Positions 24,631 to 34,500 are shown, counted from the stretch's first letter. The stretch: DNA of 53,223 nucleotides from Bacteroidales bacterium (GCA_017557535.1 JAFYYM010000056.1:1-53223), one strand, 5' to 3'. The notes: generated from the sequence alone by a model not told the origin. Translations and numbers: made by a program.

Positions 24631-25250
24631 TTAAGAATGACCTCGACAGCCTCTTCCACGGAGAGATAATCCATGTTCAGCACAAGATCATAATTGCGGA
24701 GATCATAGCGGCTCGTTGAGGCGTAGCGCTGGATGTAGTTCTCGCGTGCCTTGTCAACATTGTCTATCACTTCCTCGGCTTCTTTCTCAGACAGTTGCTG
24801 CCTGCGCATGACCCTGGCTATCCTGTTCTCCTTTGATGCGTGGATGAACACGTCAAACTTGTTGGGATGGTCTTTCAGCACGAAGAAACCGGATCGTCCG
24901 GCGATCACGCACGATGACTCCTCGGCGAGAGATGTGAGAATCTGGCTCTCGTAATTGAATATCTCATTGGATGTCACATCCGGAGCATACTCTACTCCCT
25001 TGGGGATGAACATCTCCGATCCGAACTCCGGGGTTATCCTGGAGAACAGGTCCTCGAGCCAGTTCTGTTTCTTCCCCTTTACTCTCTCGATCTCGGCCTC
25101 GTTCAGCCCGAACATGTCTTTAAGCTTCTTTATCAGCTCTTTATCGCAGTAGCGTACACCAAGCCTTTTGGCAAGTTCCCGTCCTACTGTCCTTCCACCT
25201 GTGCCGACCTCGCGGCTGATCGTGATTGCGAATTTCTCGTTGATATTCAT
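24615..25250 (-). CDS. Cytidylate-kinase-like P-loop protein
   Basis: A 211-residue cytoplasmic protein of the cytidylate-kinase-like family. The phosphate-binding loop is a variant, SREVGTGGRTVGREL (13-27), where the lysine of a normal Walker A is replaced by Arg. AGRSGFFVL in the middle and the lid-like RVMRRQQLSEKEA with several arginines fit nucleotide or small-substrate kinases. True CMP kinase is a different, longer-conserved gene, so the substrate is not known. It is transcribed away from the GH78 gene; a 7+7 palindrome and a TAAATTTG box (25277-25270 on the minus strand) lie just upstream of its ATG. Confidence 0.82.
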   Translation of the reverse strand: MNINEKFAITISREVGTGGRTVGRELAKRLGVRYCDKELIKKLKDMFGLNEAEIERVKGKKQNWLEDLFSRITPEFGSEMFIPKGVEYAPDVTSNEIFNYESQILTSLAEESSCVIAGRSGFFVLKDHPNKFDVFIHASKENRIARVMRRQQLSEKEAEEVIDNVDKARENYIQRYASTSRYDLRNYDLVLNMDYLSVEEAVEVILKAIVK

Positions 25251-25251
25251 C

Positions 25252-25277
25252 GTGACATTTGTTATGTCACAAATTTA
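25252..25277 (-). promoter_or_regulatory. Palindrome and -7 box in front of the cytidylate-kinase-like gene
   Basis: GTGACAT-TTGTT-ATGTCAC (25252-25270) is a perfect 7-base inverted repeat. On the minus strand TAAATTTG (25277-25270) matches TAnnTTTG exactly, so transcription would start at about 25263, inside the palindrome, 13 bases before the ATG. A regulator bound here would block initiation. No matching TTTG lies 20 bases upstream. The same region is about 80 bases from the divergent GH78 start. Confidence 0.42.
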
Positions 25278-25300
25278 TAAAATTTATGGATTGTTTTTCA

Positions 25301-25308
25301 TATTTTTG
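25301..25308 (+). promoter_or_regulatory. TAnnTTTG box upstream of the GH78 gene
   Basis: TATTTTTG matches the -7 consensus exactly and lies 40 bases before the ATG at 25349, which gives a leader of about 34 bases. The expected TTTG 20 bases upstream is absent, so support is partial. Confidence 0.35.
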
Positions 25309-25348
25309 TTTTAAGTCTTGAAACCTTTGACAATAAATAATCCGTGAT

Positions 25349-27925
25349 ATGATCCGTATGATCTCCTCTTGGCGGTTCCGCCTATTTCTCCCTTTATTGG
25401 TAATCACTTCATGGCTGGTCTCCTGCGGTCCCTCCTTCGAGGTTTATGACCTTAGGTGTGAGGGCCTTACCGAGCCTCTGGGCATCGATTCGGCAGAGCC
25501 TCATCTCAGCTGGAAAATCCGTTCCGCTAAACCCATGGAGCAGTTGGCCTACGAGATCCGAATGGCTTCCGCAAAGGAACTCTTGAAAGCCGATAAGGCC
25601 GATCTTTGGACAACTGGAAAGGTGACCTCATCTGATCAGGTGATGGTCCCGTATTCGGGGACTCCCTTGTCATCAAGGCAGCAGTGCTGGTGGCAGGTAA
25701 GGGTCTGGAAATCAGACAAGGAAGTCTCGGCCTGGAGCGCCCCGCAGCGATTTGGAATCGGTATTATCGGGGAAGACACGTTAGCTGGAAAATATATCGG
25801 GGCGACATATGTTCAAGGAAGCGCGCCACTTGTGCGCAAGTCTTTCGCCATCGAGGGCTTACCTTCTCAAGCGCTTCTATATGTCAACTCCTTGGGTTAC
25901 CATGAGGCGTACATCAATGGGAAACCAGTCTCTGACGCCGTGCTCACACCAGCGGTTTCCCAGCTTGACAAGCGCTCCCTGATCATGACATACGATGTCA
26001 CATCATTACTTAAGAAGGGAGACAATGAGATAGTCTTATGGATTTCTTCCGGCTGGTATAAACGGCTCACTTTCGATGCGGCTTATCCTGGCCCCGTAGT
26101 GAAGGCCGAGCTTGATGCGATGACACCGGAAGGTCTTGAGCCTCTTGTCTTTACGGACGAAACGTGGAAAGGTGTATGGAGCGGATATTCGGATTATGAT
26201 ACCTGGGGAGCATGGCATTTCGGAGGAGAGACCATTGACGCCTCTGAGGTGCCGGTTTCCATGGATCCGAAGGCGCTTGACGAACTTCCCTGGAGGGATG
26301 TTGAAGTCGTCAAAATTGAGGGTATTGAAGCCACACAGCAAATGTGCGAGCCTTGCCGCATACAAGAGGTCGTGGCCCCTAAGAGTGTGACCGCGGCAGG
26401 GAAGGATTGTTGGGTAGTGGATTTCGGTCGTGTTTTGAACGGTATGTTTGAGATCCAGCTGCCATCCATGGAAAAGGGACATAGGACAGATGTGGGTTAC
26501 TGCGATGCCAAGGAGAAAGATGGCTTCAATCCTGTCTCGCATGATTATTATGTTTCCTCCGGAGCTCCCAAGGGAGATCGTTTCAAGAATAAGTTCAATC
26601 ACCATGTTTTCCGGTATGTCGTTTTGGAGAACCTGCCTCAGGCGCCAAAACTTGAGGACATCAAAGGATACAGGATGCGCACGGACTACAATATGGGCAG
26701 TTCGTTCGAGTCTTCCGACAAGGACATGAACGCCATCCACGACATGGTACGCTACACTCTTGAGAATCTCGCCTTTGACGGATACATGGTTGACTGTGCC
26801 AATATCGAGCGGCTAGGCTACGGCGGAGACGGCAATGCCTCGACCTTGACCCTGCAGATCCTGTCAGATGTCTCGCCCTTGTATGTCAATTGGCTCCAGG
26901 CATGGAATGACTGCATCCAAGAGGACGGAGGCCTGCCTCATACCGCCCCTTGCCCGTACAAGGCGGGAGGAGGACCATATTGGTGTGGCTTCATCATCCA
27001 GGCTCCATGGAGGACTTATATGAGTTATGGTGACTCACGTTTGCTGGAGCGTTGTTATCCGACGATGACCCATTGGCTTGAATATGTCGACACTTACACT
27101 GTTGACGGGCTCCTTAAAAGATGGCCGGACGAGGAGTACAGGGCTTGGTATCTTGGTGATTGGGCGGCTCCGGAAGGGGTTGATGTTACCGATCCCGAGT
27201 CTGTGGACCTTGTCAATAACTGTTCGCTCTGCCAGGTTTATAATGAACTGGAAGCGATAGCCGGGGTTGTCGGACATCCCGAGGATGCGGCTGCTTACAA
27301 GGCCCGCTATGACGATCTCGCGAGACGGATCAACGAGACCCTATATCATCCCGAGACAGGAGTTTACGGTAGTGGCTCACAGGTTGACATGGCTTACCCC
27401 TTGCTCGTGGGCATAGTCCCTGACAATCTCAGGAAACAAGTGAGGGACAAGCTGTTGGAACGCACCGCCAAGGTATATGAAGGCCACCTGAAGACCGGGC
27501 TCGTGGGTGTCCCTGTCATCACCGAATGGGCAACTTTGGCACGTGAGTGTGATTTCATGTACGGAATGCTTAAAGAAAGGACATACCCAGGTTATCTGTA
27601 TATGCTCGACAAAGGCGCGACCGGGACATGGGAGCATTGGAACTCGGACCGCAGTCGCCTGCACAACTGCTTCAACGGAGTCGGCAGCTGGTTTTATCAG
27701 GCGCTCGGTGGCATTATCCCTACTGAGCCGGGTTATAAAAAGGTCAACATAGATCCACAGATTCCGGGAGGGCTTCAGACCGTTAAGGTCGCCCAGCAAA
27801 CACCTTATGGAGAGATCAAAGTCGTGCGTGACGGCCATCACCTCCATTTCGAGCTGCCAGTAGGTGTCACGGCAACGGTCGCGGGGAATGATTATTCTTC
27901 AGGCGGTCACGATGTCGAGATATGA
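25349..27925 (+). CDS. GH78 alpha-L-rhamnosidase lipoprotein
   Basis: An exo-enzyme that removes terminal alpha-L-rhamnose from plant glycans or glycosides. It has 858 residues. The signal ends in a lipobox SWLVSC (C27), so it is a surface or periplasmic lipoprotein. The N-terminal beta domains contain DLRCEGLTEPLGID and LSWKI, typical of the family, and the (alpha/alpha)6 barrel carries DCANIERLGYGGDGNA, where the glutamate before RLG is the expected general acid, and GATGTWEHWN, where the glutamate is the expected general base. The DCxxIERLG form is one residue shorter than the common DCPQRDERLG. It begins a plus-strand run of sugar genes and is divergent from the cytidylate-kinase-like gene. 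Confidence 0.93.
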   Translation: MIRMISSWRFRLFLPLLVITSWLVSCGPSFEVYDLRCEGLTEPLGIDSAEPHLSWKIRSAKPMEQLAYEIRMASAKELLKADKADLWTTGKVTSSDQVMVPYSGTPLSSRQQCWWQVRVWKSDKEVSAWSAPQRFGIGIIGEDTLAGKYIGATYVQGSAPLVRKSFAIEGLPSQALLYVNSLGYHEAYINGKPVSDAVLTPAVSQLDKRSLIMTYDVTSLLKKGDNEIVLWISSGWYKRLTFDAAYPGPVVKAELDAMTPEGLEPLVFTDETWKGVWSGYSDYDTWGAWHFGGETIDASEVPVSMDPKALDELPWRDVEVVKIEGIEATQQMCEPCRIQEVVAPKSVTAAGKDCWVVDFGRVLNGMFEIQLPSMEKGHRTDVGYCDAKEKDGFNPVSHDYYVSSGAPKGDRFKNKFNHHVFRYVVLENLPQAPKLEDIKGYRMRTDYNMGSSFESSDKDMNAIHDMVRYTLENLAFDGYMVDCANIERLGYGGDGNASTLTLQILSDVSPLYVNWLQAWNDCIQEDGGLPHTAPCPYKAGGGPYWCGFIIQAPWRTYMSYGDSRLLERCYPTMTHWLEYVDTYTVDGLLKRWPDEEYRAWYLGDWAAPEGVDVTDPESVDLVNNCSLCQVYNELEAIAGVVGHPEDAAAYKARYDDLARRINETLYHPETGVYGSGSQVDMAYPLLVGIVPDNLRKQVRDKLLERTAKVYEGHLKTGLVGVPVITEWATLARECDFMYGMLKERTYPGYLYMLDKGATGTWEHWNSDRSRLHNCFNGVGSWFYQALGGIIPTEPGYKKVNIDPQIPGGLQTVKVAQQTPYGEIKVVRDGHHLHFELPVGVTATVAGNDYSSGGHDVEI

Positions 27926-27951
27926 TGTTTTTTACAGAATGACATGTCATT

Positions 27952-29379
27952 ATGAGCCGGAATTTGACTAGAATAGGGTTTTTCAGCACCGGATTATGCA
28001 CTTATTGGGGCCAGTTCGCCGGTTTGCTCGACAAACTTACAAACCATGCCTCGACTATTGTGTCTTGGATAAGGGAAACCGGAGGTGTGGTTGTCTGCGA
28101 CGCGGGAATGGTCGACAGCCCTCAGGAGGCCAGGAATGCCGCCTTCAAGCTGAAGGAATCCGCGGTGGACATGGTATTCATCTATGTGGCCACTTATAGC
28201 CTCTCTTCCACGATCCTTCCTGTAGTTAAAGAGCTCGGATGCCCTGTGATACTCCTCAACATCCAACCGGGTCCATCGATAGATTACAAGGTGATTAACT
28301 CCCTTGATGACAGAGGTGAGAAGACCGGTCTCTGGCTCGAATACTGCCAGGCATGCGCCATCCCGGAGATAGCCGGTGTCCTGTCATCTGCGGGTTTGAA
28401 GCGTTCCATCGTCACCGGACATCTCAGCGATGGGACCACCAAGGCGGAGGTCATCTCCTGGATTGAGGCGGCAAAGGTGGTTCGTGGGATGAAAGACAAC
28501 AGGATGGGGTTGTTGGGCCATTACTATTGCGGGATGTTGGATGTTTATACTGACCTGCGCAAGGTATCGGCGACTTTTGGCACCCATCTGGAGATTGTGG
28601 AGATGGATGAGTTGGCCACTATCCGGAATCAAGTTTCGGAAGAGGAGGTTGAGGCTAAGCTAGAGGAGTTCCGCAAAAAGTTCGATGTCAACCCCAATTG
28701 CTCTGAATATGAGACCCGGAGGGCGGCTAAGACCGCTGTGGCTTTGGACAAGATGGTCGCGGCCCATGATTTGGGGTCGATGGCGTATTATTATGAAGGT
28801 TCCGCCGGGAACGTCAGTGAGGACATAGTGACCTCTGTCATTCCCGGTAACACTCTCCTGACCGGCCGCGGTATTCCCGTGGCAGGGGAGTATGAGGTCA
28901 AGAACGCCTTGGCTATGAAGATAATGAGCCTTCTTGGAGCGGGAGGGTCTTTCTCCGAGTTCTATGCGATGGATTTCGAGGATGATGTCATCCTGCTCGG
29001 CCACGACGGCCCTGCCCATCCTTTGATCGCTGATGGAAAGGTCGAGCTTGTGCCGCTACCAGTTTATCACGGCAAACCCGGGAAGGGTCTGTCTATCCAG
29101 ATGACCGTAAGGCCTGGAGATGTTACCCTGCTCTCCGTTTGCGAGGGTCCTGATGGGGTTTTCCTGCTAACGGCTGAGGGAGAATCAGTTACGGGAGATG
29201 TCCTGAATATCGGCAACACGAACAGTCGTTACCGTTTCCCTTGCGGGATGCGGAGTTTCTTTGACCAGTGGTGCGAGGCGGGACCTTCCCACCATTGCGC
29301 TGTCGGTGTCGGCAAGCAAGTTGAGATTATCCGCAGGATTGCCTTTTTGCTCGGCATAGGTGTCAAGGTTGTAAAATAG
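27952..29379 (+). CDS. L-arabinose/L-fucose isomerase-like protein
   Basis: A cytoplasmic aldose-ketose isomerase-like protein of 475 residues with no signal peptide. The metal ligands of arabinose isomerase can be matched: a Glu in AGEYEVKNALAM, a Glu in FSEFYAMDFEDD, a His in LLGHDGPAHP and a His in GPSHHCAVGVG. The N-terminal half has the fucose/arabinose isomerase substrate-entry fold (VIYVATYSLSSTILPV-like). E. coli AraA is about 500 residues, so the length is right, but this is a distant branch and the true sugar is unclear; rhamnose already has a classical isomerase (rhaA) at the left end. It lies 26 bases after GH78 and seven before GH106. Confidence 0.82.
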   Translation: MSRNLTRIGFFSTGLCTYWGQFAGLLDKLTNHASTIVSWIRETGGVVVCDAGMVDSPQEARNAAFKLKESAVDMVFIYVATYSLSSTILPVVKELGCPVILLNIQPGPSIDYKVINSLDDRGEKTGLWLEYCQACAIPEIAGVLSSAGLKRSIVTGHLSDGTTKAEVISWIEAAKVVRGMKDNRMGLLGHYYCGMLDVYTDLRKVSATFGTHLEIVEMDELATIRNQVSEEEVEAKLEEFRKKFDVNPNCSEYETRRAAKTAVALDKMVAAHDLGSMAYYYEGSAGNVSEDIVTSVIPGNTLLTGRGIPVAGEYEVKNALAMKIMSLLGAGGSFSEFYAMDFEDDVILLGHDGPAHPLIADGKVELVPLPVYHGKPGKGLSIQMTVRPGDVTLLSVCEGPDGVFLLTAEGESVTGDVLNIGNTNSRYRFPCGMRSFFDQWCEAGPSHHCAVGVGKQVEIIRRIAFLLGIGVKVVK

Positions 29380-29386
29380 TACCGTT

Positions 29387-32269
29387 ATGGCAAGTTTCTC
29401 TCGACATATACTATATTCCCTATCTTTTGTCTGCCTGTTATTGTCAGGCTGCTCCGATACAGTCTCTCTTAAGTCTTTGGCGGAGGATTTCGGCTCTCCG
29501 GATGATGCCTACGGTACAGAGTGCTGGTGGTGGTGGCTCAACGGGAACGTCTCGAAAGAGGCCATCAGCAGCGAGCTTAACGCAATGAAAGACAGGCATT
29601 TCCGTGGTGCGATGATCTTTGATGCCGGTGGTCACGACCAGCGTGGCAACAAAGATATTCCGACTGGCCCGAAGTTCGGCTCTCCAGAGTGGAACGACCT
29701 TTTTGTCTACGCCTTGGACGAGGCCCGTCGCCTGGAGTTGGAGATAGGATTCAATATACAAAGCGGCTGGAATCTGGGAGGGCCTCCGGTGACCCCCGTA
29801 AATGCCGCCAAGCAGGTCACGATCTCCGAGGTGGAAGTCGAGGGAGGCGGCTCCAGAACGGTCACTCTTGAGAAGCCTCGCGTCAACAAGGATTTCTATA
29901 AGGACATAGCGGTTCTGGCCTTTCCCGTGAGTGAGGATGAGAAATCGCCGGCCGTAACCTTCCTCGACTACAAGTCCGCTGTCCACGAGCTTGGAGGTTC
30001 GGCTCCGGACTGCCGTTTCCTGCTTGATAATGAGCGCCCCGACAAGAGGGTGGAAGGGAAAGAGTCTTATAAGGTGAGCCTCGGAGGAATCCGGGATCTC
30101 ACGGATCACCTCACGGAGGACGGAACTCTCCAGTGGGAGTTCCCGGAAGGGCGTTGGGTGGTTATGAGGGTAGGATTCACCTGCACGAATGCGGCCGTGT
30201 CCACTTCCAGCGATTCCTGGCAGGGTAATGTGCTGGATTATATGAGCTCGGAAGCGTTTGATTTTTACTGGAAAACTGTCGTTGACCCGATTCTTGAGGC
30301 CGCTTCGGATCACGTGGGCAAAACCCTGAAGTATATGGAAACCGACAGTTGGGAATGCGGTGGAATGAACTGGACAGAAGGCTTCCAGGATGATTTCAAG
30401 GAATACAACGGCTACGACATAATCAGTTATCTCCCTGTGCTTGGAGGCTATGTGGTTGATGATTTGGTGACCTCCAATGCCTTTCTGGCGGATTTCCGTA
30501 AGACTGTGGCCCATCTGGTTGCCGAGAATCACTACCGGTTGTTCGCTGAATATGCCCACCAGCGGGGGATTGGCATCCAACCGGAGTCGGCCGGTCCGCA
30601 CGCCGGTCCGCTGGACGGTCTTAAGAACTATTCCTACAGCGACATAGTGATGAGCGAGTTCTGGTCGCCTTCCCCTCACCGGCCTGAGCCTCCGACTCGC
30701 TTTTTCCTCAAACAGGCATCCTCAGCGGCTCATATTTACGGGAAAAAGATAGTCGCCGCCGAGTCTTTCACCACTATCGGCCCGCATTGGAACGATGAGT
30801 TGTGGCGCGACCAGAAGTCGGCTTTCGACCACGAGGTCTGCGCCGGTCTGAACAGGGTTTATCTCCACACATTCTCATCCTCGCCGGCGGCTATGGGGCT
30901 TCCCGGCCAGGAATATTTCGCAGGGACCCACATCAATCCCCGGGTGACTTGGTGGGGTGAGTCAGGACCCTTCTTCGACTATCTCAGACGGGTACAGATG
31001 ATAGCCCAGAACGGCCGCTTCGTGGCCGATGTCCTTTATTATTATGGCGACCACGTCCCGAATGTATTCCCATTCAAGCATTCCGATCCTGCAGGTGCTA
31101 TCCCTGGCTTTGACTATGATGTTGTCGATGAGACTGTTCTTCAACGACTTACGGTTAAGGATGGTAAGGTGGTCACTCCAACTGGAATGGAATACAGGGT
31201 GCTGGTGCTTCCCGACCACGGGGTTTTGTCCCTTGAGGCTCTCAGGGCGGTCAAGGGATTGGCCGATAAGGGAGCGGTGGTTCTTGGACCCAAGCCAGAG
31301 CGTCTTGTCTCTCTCAAGGGCGGGGAAGAGGCCCGTGAGGAGTTTGCCAGACTCTCAAATGAGCTCTCCGAGAAGGGTTTGGTTGGGAATATTCCCGCAC
31401 GGAAATATCTGATGTCCAATGGAATAAAAATGGATTTCTCCATTGCTGGCGCTTCTGATTCCGACTTTGATCATATCCATTATCTGATTGGAGGAAAGGA
31501 TGTCTATTTCGTTAGCAACCTGACTGAAGAGGCCAAGAGTGTAAGTTGTTCTTTCAGGGTTGCCGGCAGGCAGCCGGAGCTCTGGGATGCGTTGAGCGGG
31601 ACAATCAGGGAGGCGGTGGCTTTCCGTCAGGAAGACGGGCTGACAACCGTCCCTCTAGAGTTCGGTCCTTATGGTAGTATCATCGTCGTGTTCGACAAGA
31701 AGATTGGCGCCCAGAAGAATGGTGAAGCATATAGCAATTATCAGACATTCAATCATTTACTGACAGTTGAAGGTCCGTGGACCATCCATTTCGATCCAGC
31801 TTGGGGCGGCCCTGAATCCGTGGTTGCCGACACCTTGGCGGATTGGACGACATCCGATGACGAAGGAATCAAGTATTACTCCGGGCACGCCCTTTATGAG
31901 GGCTCCTTCGAGATGGAATCTGATCCCGAGGAGGGCGTCTCATATTCTCTATTCCTGAATGATGTACAGGATGTGGGAATAGCGAGGGTTATAATCAACG
32001 GGACCGACAAGGGTATCGTCTGGACAAAGCCTTTCCGGGTCGATATTTCCAATGAGTTACGCAAAGGACATAACTCGCTGGAAATCACTGTGGTGAACTC
32101 CTGGTTCAACCGTGTGGCCGGAGATGAGATAAACCCTGACGGGAAGACCTACACTAACACGAACATCGTCCTCGGTCACGATTACAGGGGAGTGAAGACA
32201 GACGGCATCGTCCTTCAACCATCCGGTCTTTTCGGTCCTGTTGAGATTAAATTGTCTTTCTCCAAATAA
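29387..32269 (+). CDS. GH106 alpha-L-rhamnosidase lipoprotein
   Basis: A large (960 residues) exported lipoprotein with lipobox LLLSGC (C22). The start of the mature protein, ECWWWWLNGNVSKEAISSELNAMK (positions about 45-68), and the following GFNIQSGWNLGG are hallmarks of family GH106, which removes alpha-L-rhamnose from pectin-type chains such as rhamnogalacturonan. Further segments ETDSWECGG and GIQPESAGPHAGP lie in the barrel, and the C-terminal about 180 residues form a galactose-binding-like jelly roll with INGTDKGIVWTKPFRVDIS. Catalysis in this family uses a calcium-dependent inverting mechanism. It is co-oriented with GH78 and the isomerase and seven bases after the latter, so in one operon. 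Confidence 0.92.
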   Translation: MASFSRHILYSLSFVCLLLSGCSDTVSLKSLAEDFGSPDDAYGTECWWWWLNGNVSKEAISSELNAMKDRHFRGAMIFDAGGHDQRGNKDIPTGPKFGSPEWNDLFVYALDEARRLELEIGFNIQSGWNLGGPPVTPVNAAKQVTISEVEVEGGGSRTVTLEKPRVNKDFYKDIAVLAFPVSEDEKSPAVTFLDYKSAVHELGGSAPDCRFLLDNERPDKRVEGKESYKVSLGGIRDLTDHLTEDGTLQWEFPEGRWVVMRVGFTCTNAAVSTSSDSWQGNVLDYMSSEAFDFYWKTVVDPILEAASDHVGKTLKYMETDSWECGGMNWTEGFQDDFKEYNGYDIISYLPVLGGYVVDDLVTSNAFLADFRKTVAHLVAENHYRLFAEYAHQRGIGIQPESAGPHAGPLDGLKNYSYSDIVMSEFWSPSPHRPEPPTRFFLKQASSAAHIYGKKIVAAESFTTIGPHWNDELWRDQKSAFDHEVCAGLNRVYLHTFSSSPAAMGLPGQEYFAGTHINPRVTWWGESGPFFDYLRRVQMIAQNGRFVADVLYYYGDHVPNVFPFKHSDPAGAIPGFDYDVVDETVLQRLTVKDGKVVTPTGMEYRVLVLPDHGVLSLEALRAVKGLADKGAVVLGPKPERLVSLKGGEEAREEFARLSNELSEKGLVGNIPARKYLMSNGIKMDFSIAGASDSDFDHIHYLIGGKDVYFVSNLTEEAKSVSCSFRVAGRQPELWDALSGTIREAVAFRQEDGLTTVPLEFGPYGSIIVVFDKKIGAQKNGEAYSNYQTFNHLLTVEGPWTIHFDPAWGGPESVVADTLADWTTSDDEGIKYYSGHALYEGSFEMESDPEEGVSYSLFLNDVQDVGIARVIINGTDKGIVWTKPFRVDISNELRKGHNSLEITVVNSWFNRVAGDEINPDGKTYTNTNIVLGHDYRGVKTDGIVLQPSGLFGPVEIKLSFSK

Positions 32270-32282
32270 ATGACTATCTTTC
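32251..32282 (+). promoter_or_regulatory. Possible internal promoter for the Gfo/Idh gene
   Basis: ATTG (32251-32254), one mismatch to TTTG, is 20 bases before TATCTTTC (32275-32282), one mismatch to TAnnTTTG. Predicted start of transcription near 32289, about 30 bases before the ATG at 32318. The 48-base gap after the GH106 gene is the largest in this cluster, which fits a separate start. Confidence 0.4.
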
Positions 32283-32317
32283 GAAGAACGACCTGATTTC
32301 ATTAATTCGATAATCAT

Positions 32318-33751
32318 ATGCTTAACAGAAGAGATTTCTTAAAGTCCATGGCGGTCGCATCGGCCGGCGTGGCCCTCACGCCGGGAGAGATCCTTGGCAA
32401 GGAGAGTTTCGTTGGCGGCATGGCCGCCGCCAAGCCTCGTGGCGAGAAGGTCAAGATAGCCTTCGTCGGTATCGGCAACCGTGGCGAACAGATCATAAAC
32501 GACTTCACTAAGACCGGAATGATCGATGTGGTCGCCCTTTGCGATGTGGACATTGACGGGCCCCAGTGCAAGAAAGTCTTGGCTATGTATCCCAAGGCCA
32601 AGAGGTTCCGGGACTACCGCCAGATGTTTGACAAGTGCGGCAACGAGTTCGAAGCCGTGGCCGCCGCCATCCCTGACCACTCCCATTTCCCGATCGCCAT
32701 GCTCGCCCTGAACCAGGGGAAGCACATCTATCTTGAGAAGCCGATGTGCCGCACCTTCCATGAGGCTGAGCTTATGATGGCCGCCGCCAGGAAGCGTCCC
32801 AATCTGGCCACTCAGGTGGGCAACCAGGGACACTCTGACGCCAACTACTTCCAGTTCAAAGCTTGGATGGACGCCGGTATCATCAAGGATGTGACAGCTG
32901 TGACAGCCCATATGAACAACTCCCGCCGCTGGCATAGCTTCGACGCCAAGAAGATGTACCGTATGCCTGTCCAGCAGTCAATCCCCAGGGGTATGGATTG
33001 GGACACCTGGCTCGGCGTGACCCCTTACCACGACTACAATGAGAAGTATCATCAGGGCGACTGGAGGTGCTGGTACGACTTCGGAATGGGCTGCCTGGGT
33101 GACTGGGGAGCGCACATCCTCGACACCGTCCACGAGTTCCTGGAGTTGGGCCTCCCGTATGAGATCAGTATGCTTTACGAGAATGGTCACAATGACTATT
33201 TCTATCCATATTCATCGACCATCCTCTTCCGCTTCCCGCAAAGGAAAGGTATGCCACCTGTGGATGTGACCTGGTACGACGGCCTTGACAACCTGCCGCC
33301 GCTTCCGGAGGGCTATGGCGCGGGTGTGGCTACGGCTGATGTTCCGGCATCAGGTCAGAATGTCGGTCCCGTCGCCAAGATATCTCCCGGTAAGATCATC
33401 TACACCAAGGACTTGATTTTCAAGGGCGGAAGCCACGGCAGCACCCTGTCCATCATCCCCGAGGAGGCTGCCAAGGATATGGCCTCCAAGTTGCCTGAGG
33501 TTCCCCAGAGCCCTTCGAACCATTTCGAGAACTTCCTTCTCGCTTGCCAGGGCATCGAGAAGACCCGTTCGCCGTTCGAGATCAACGGTGTGCTCTCAGA
33601 GGTGTTCTGCCTCGGTGTAATCGCTCAGAGGCTGAATGCCAAACTGTATTTCGATCCCAGGACCAAGCAGTTCACCAACAATGACTTCGCCAATGCGATG
33701 CTTGTCGGCCAGCCGCCTCGCAGGGGCTGGGAGGAGTTCTATAAGATGTAA
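32318..33751 (+). CDS. Tat-exported Gfo/Idh/MocA-family oxidoreductase
   Basis: An NAD(P)-dependent sugar oxidoreductase of 477 residues. The N-terminus is a twin-arginine signal (LNRRDFLKS, 2-10), so it is exported with its nucleotide bound. The Rossmann loop is VGIGNRG (50-56), the catalytic lysine is K141 in YLEKPM (138-143), and [15 protein letters not shown] with the second catalytic histidine follows. Family members oxidise or reduce sugar hydroxyls, often at C3. It is followed 12 bases later by a DUF1080 lipoprotein; the same pair is known from glycoside cleavage through 3-keto intermediates in Bacteroides. In that view it oxidises C3 of a bound glycoside. Confidence 0.88.
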   Translation: MLNRRDFLKSMAVASAGVALTPGEILGKESFVGGMAAAKPRGEKVKIAFVGIGNRGEQIINDFTKTGMIDVVALCDVDIDGPQCKKVLAMYPKAKRFRDYRQMFDKCGNEFEAVAAAIPDHSHFPIAMLALNQGKHIYLEKPMCRTFHEAELMMAAARKRPNLATQVGNQGHSDANYFQFKAWMDAGIIKDVTAVTAHMNNSRRWHSFDAKKMYRMPVQQSIPRGMDWDTWLGVTPYHDYNEKYHQGDWRCWYDFGMGCLGDWGAHILDTVHEFLELGLPYEISMLYENGHNDYFYPYSSTILFRFPQRKGMPPVDVTWYDGLDNLPPLPEGYGAGVATADVPASGQNVGPVAKISPGKIIYTKDLIFKGGSHGSTLSIIPEEAAKDMASKLPEVPQSPSNHFENFLLACQGIEKTRSPFEINGVLSEVFCLGVIAQRLNAKLYFDPRTKQFTNNDFANAMLVGQPPRRGWEEFYKM

Positions 33752-33762
33752 TATTCCTGAAT

Positions 33763-34500
33763 ATGAGAAAGTTAGCATTCGCCCTGATGGCGTTGGCGCT
33801 TTGCGCCTGTGGTGGCGGACAGAAGGAGACCGCCCAGGACAACACCTTGACTTCCCAGGAAAAGAAAGACGGTTGGGCCCTGTTGTGGGACGGAAAGACC
33901 ACGGAAGGGTGGAGAGGCGCCAAACTTGACGCCTTCCCTGATCACGGATGGGTGATTGAGGACGGTGTCCTTAAGGTTCTCAGAAGTGATGGAAGTGAGT
34001 CAACGAACGGTGGTGATATCATAACGACAAGGCTCTATAAGAACTTCATCCTTAAGGTTGACTTCAAGATCACCGAAGGTGCCAACAGCGGTATCAAGTA
34101 TTTCGTGGATCCCACTTTGAATAAGGGCACAGGTTCGGCGATCGGTTGCGAGTTCCAGGTGCTTGACGACCTCCGTCACCCCGACGCGAAGTTGGGAGTG
34201 AAGGGGAACAGGACCCTAGGATCTTTGTATGACCTTATCCCCGCTCCGGAAGACAAGCCTTTCGACATCAATTCATGGAATACTGCCCAGGTTGTTGTCC
34301 AGGGTAATCACGTGGAGCATTGGCTCAATGGCGTGAAACTCCTTGAGTACGAGCGTAATAACCAGGAATGGAACGCCCTCGTGGCCTATAGCAAGTATAA
34401 GGATTGGCCCAACTTCGGCAATTATGAGGAGGGCTATATCCTTCTCCAGGACCACGGAGACGAGGTTTGGTATAAAAACATAAAGATCAAAGAATTGTAA
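33763..34500 (+). CDS. DUF1080 lipoprotein (3-keto-disaccharide hydrolase family)
   Basis: A 245-residue exported lipoprotein (signal LALCAC, lipid cysteine C16). The jelly-roll core is recognised by [20 protein letters not shown], then [40 protein letters not shown] and a closing [20 protein letters not shown]. Members of this family (PF06439) cleave 3-keto-glycosides made by Gfo/Idh dehydrogenases, and such a dehydrogenase is the gene just before. Together they form a two-gene exported glycoside-cleaving module. The stop is followed at once by a small hairpin (TTATCC/GGATAA, 34501-34517) without a U-run. Confidence 0.88.
   Translation: MRKLAFALMALALCACGGGQKETAQDNTLTSQEKKDGWALLWDGKTTEGWRGAKLDAFPDHGWVIEDGVLKVLRSDGSESTNGGDIITTRLYKNFILKVDFKITEGANSGIKYFVDPTLNKGTGSAIGCEFQVLDDLRHPDAKLGVKGNRTLGSLYDLIPAPEDKPFDINSWNTAQVVVQGNHVEHWLNGVKLLEYERNNQEWNALVAYSKYKDWPNFGNYEEGYILLQDHGDEVWYKNIKIKEL

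Noticed and set aside
29444-30679. Antisense open frame of 411 codons under GH106
   Set aside because: The GH106 frame is full length with signal and family motifs; the antisense product has no features.
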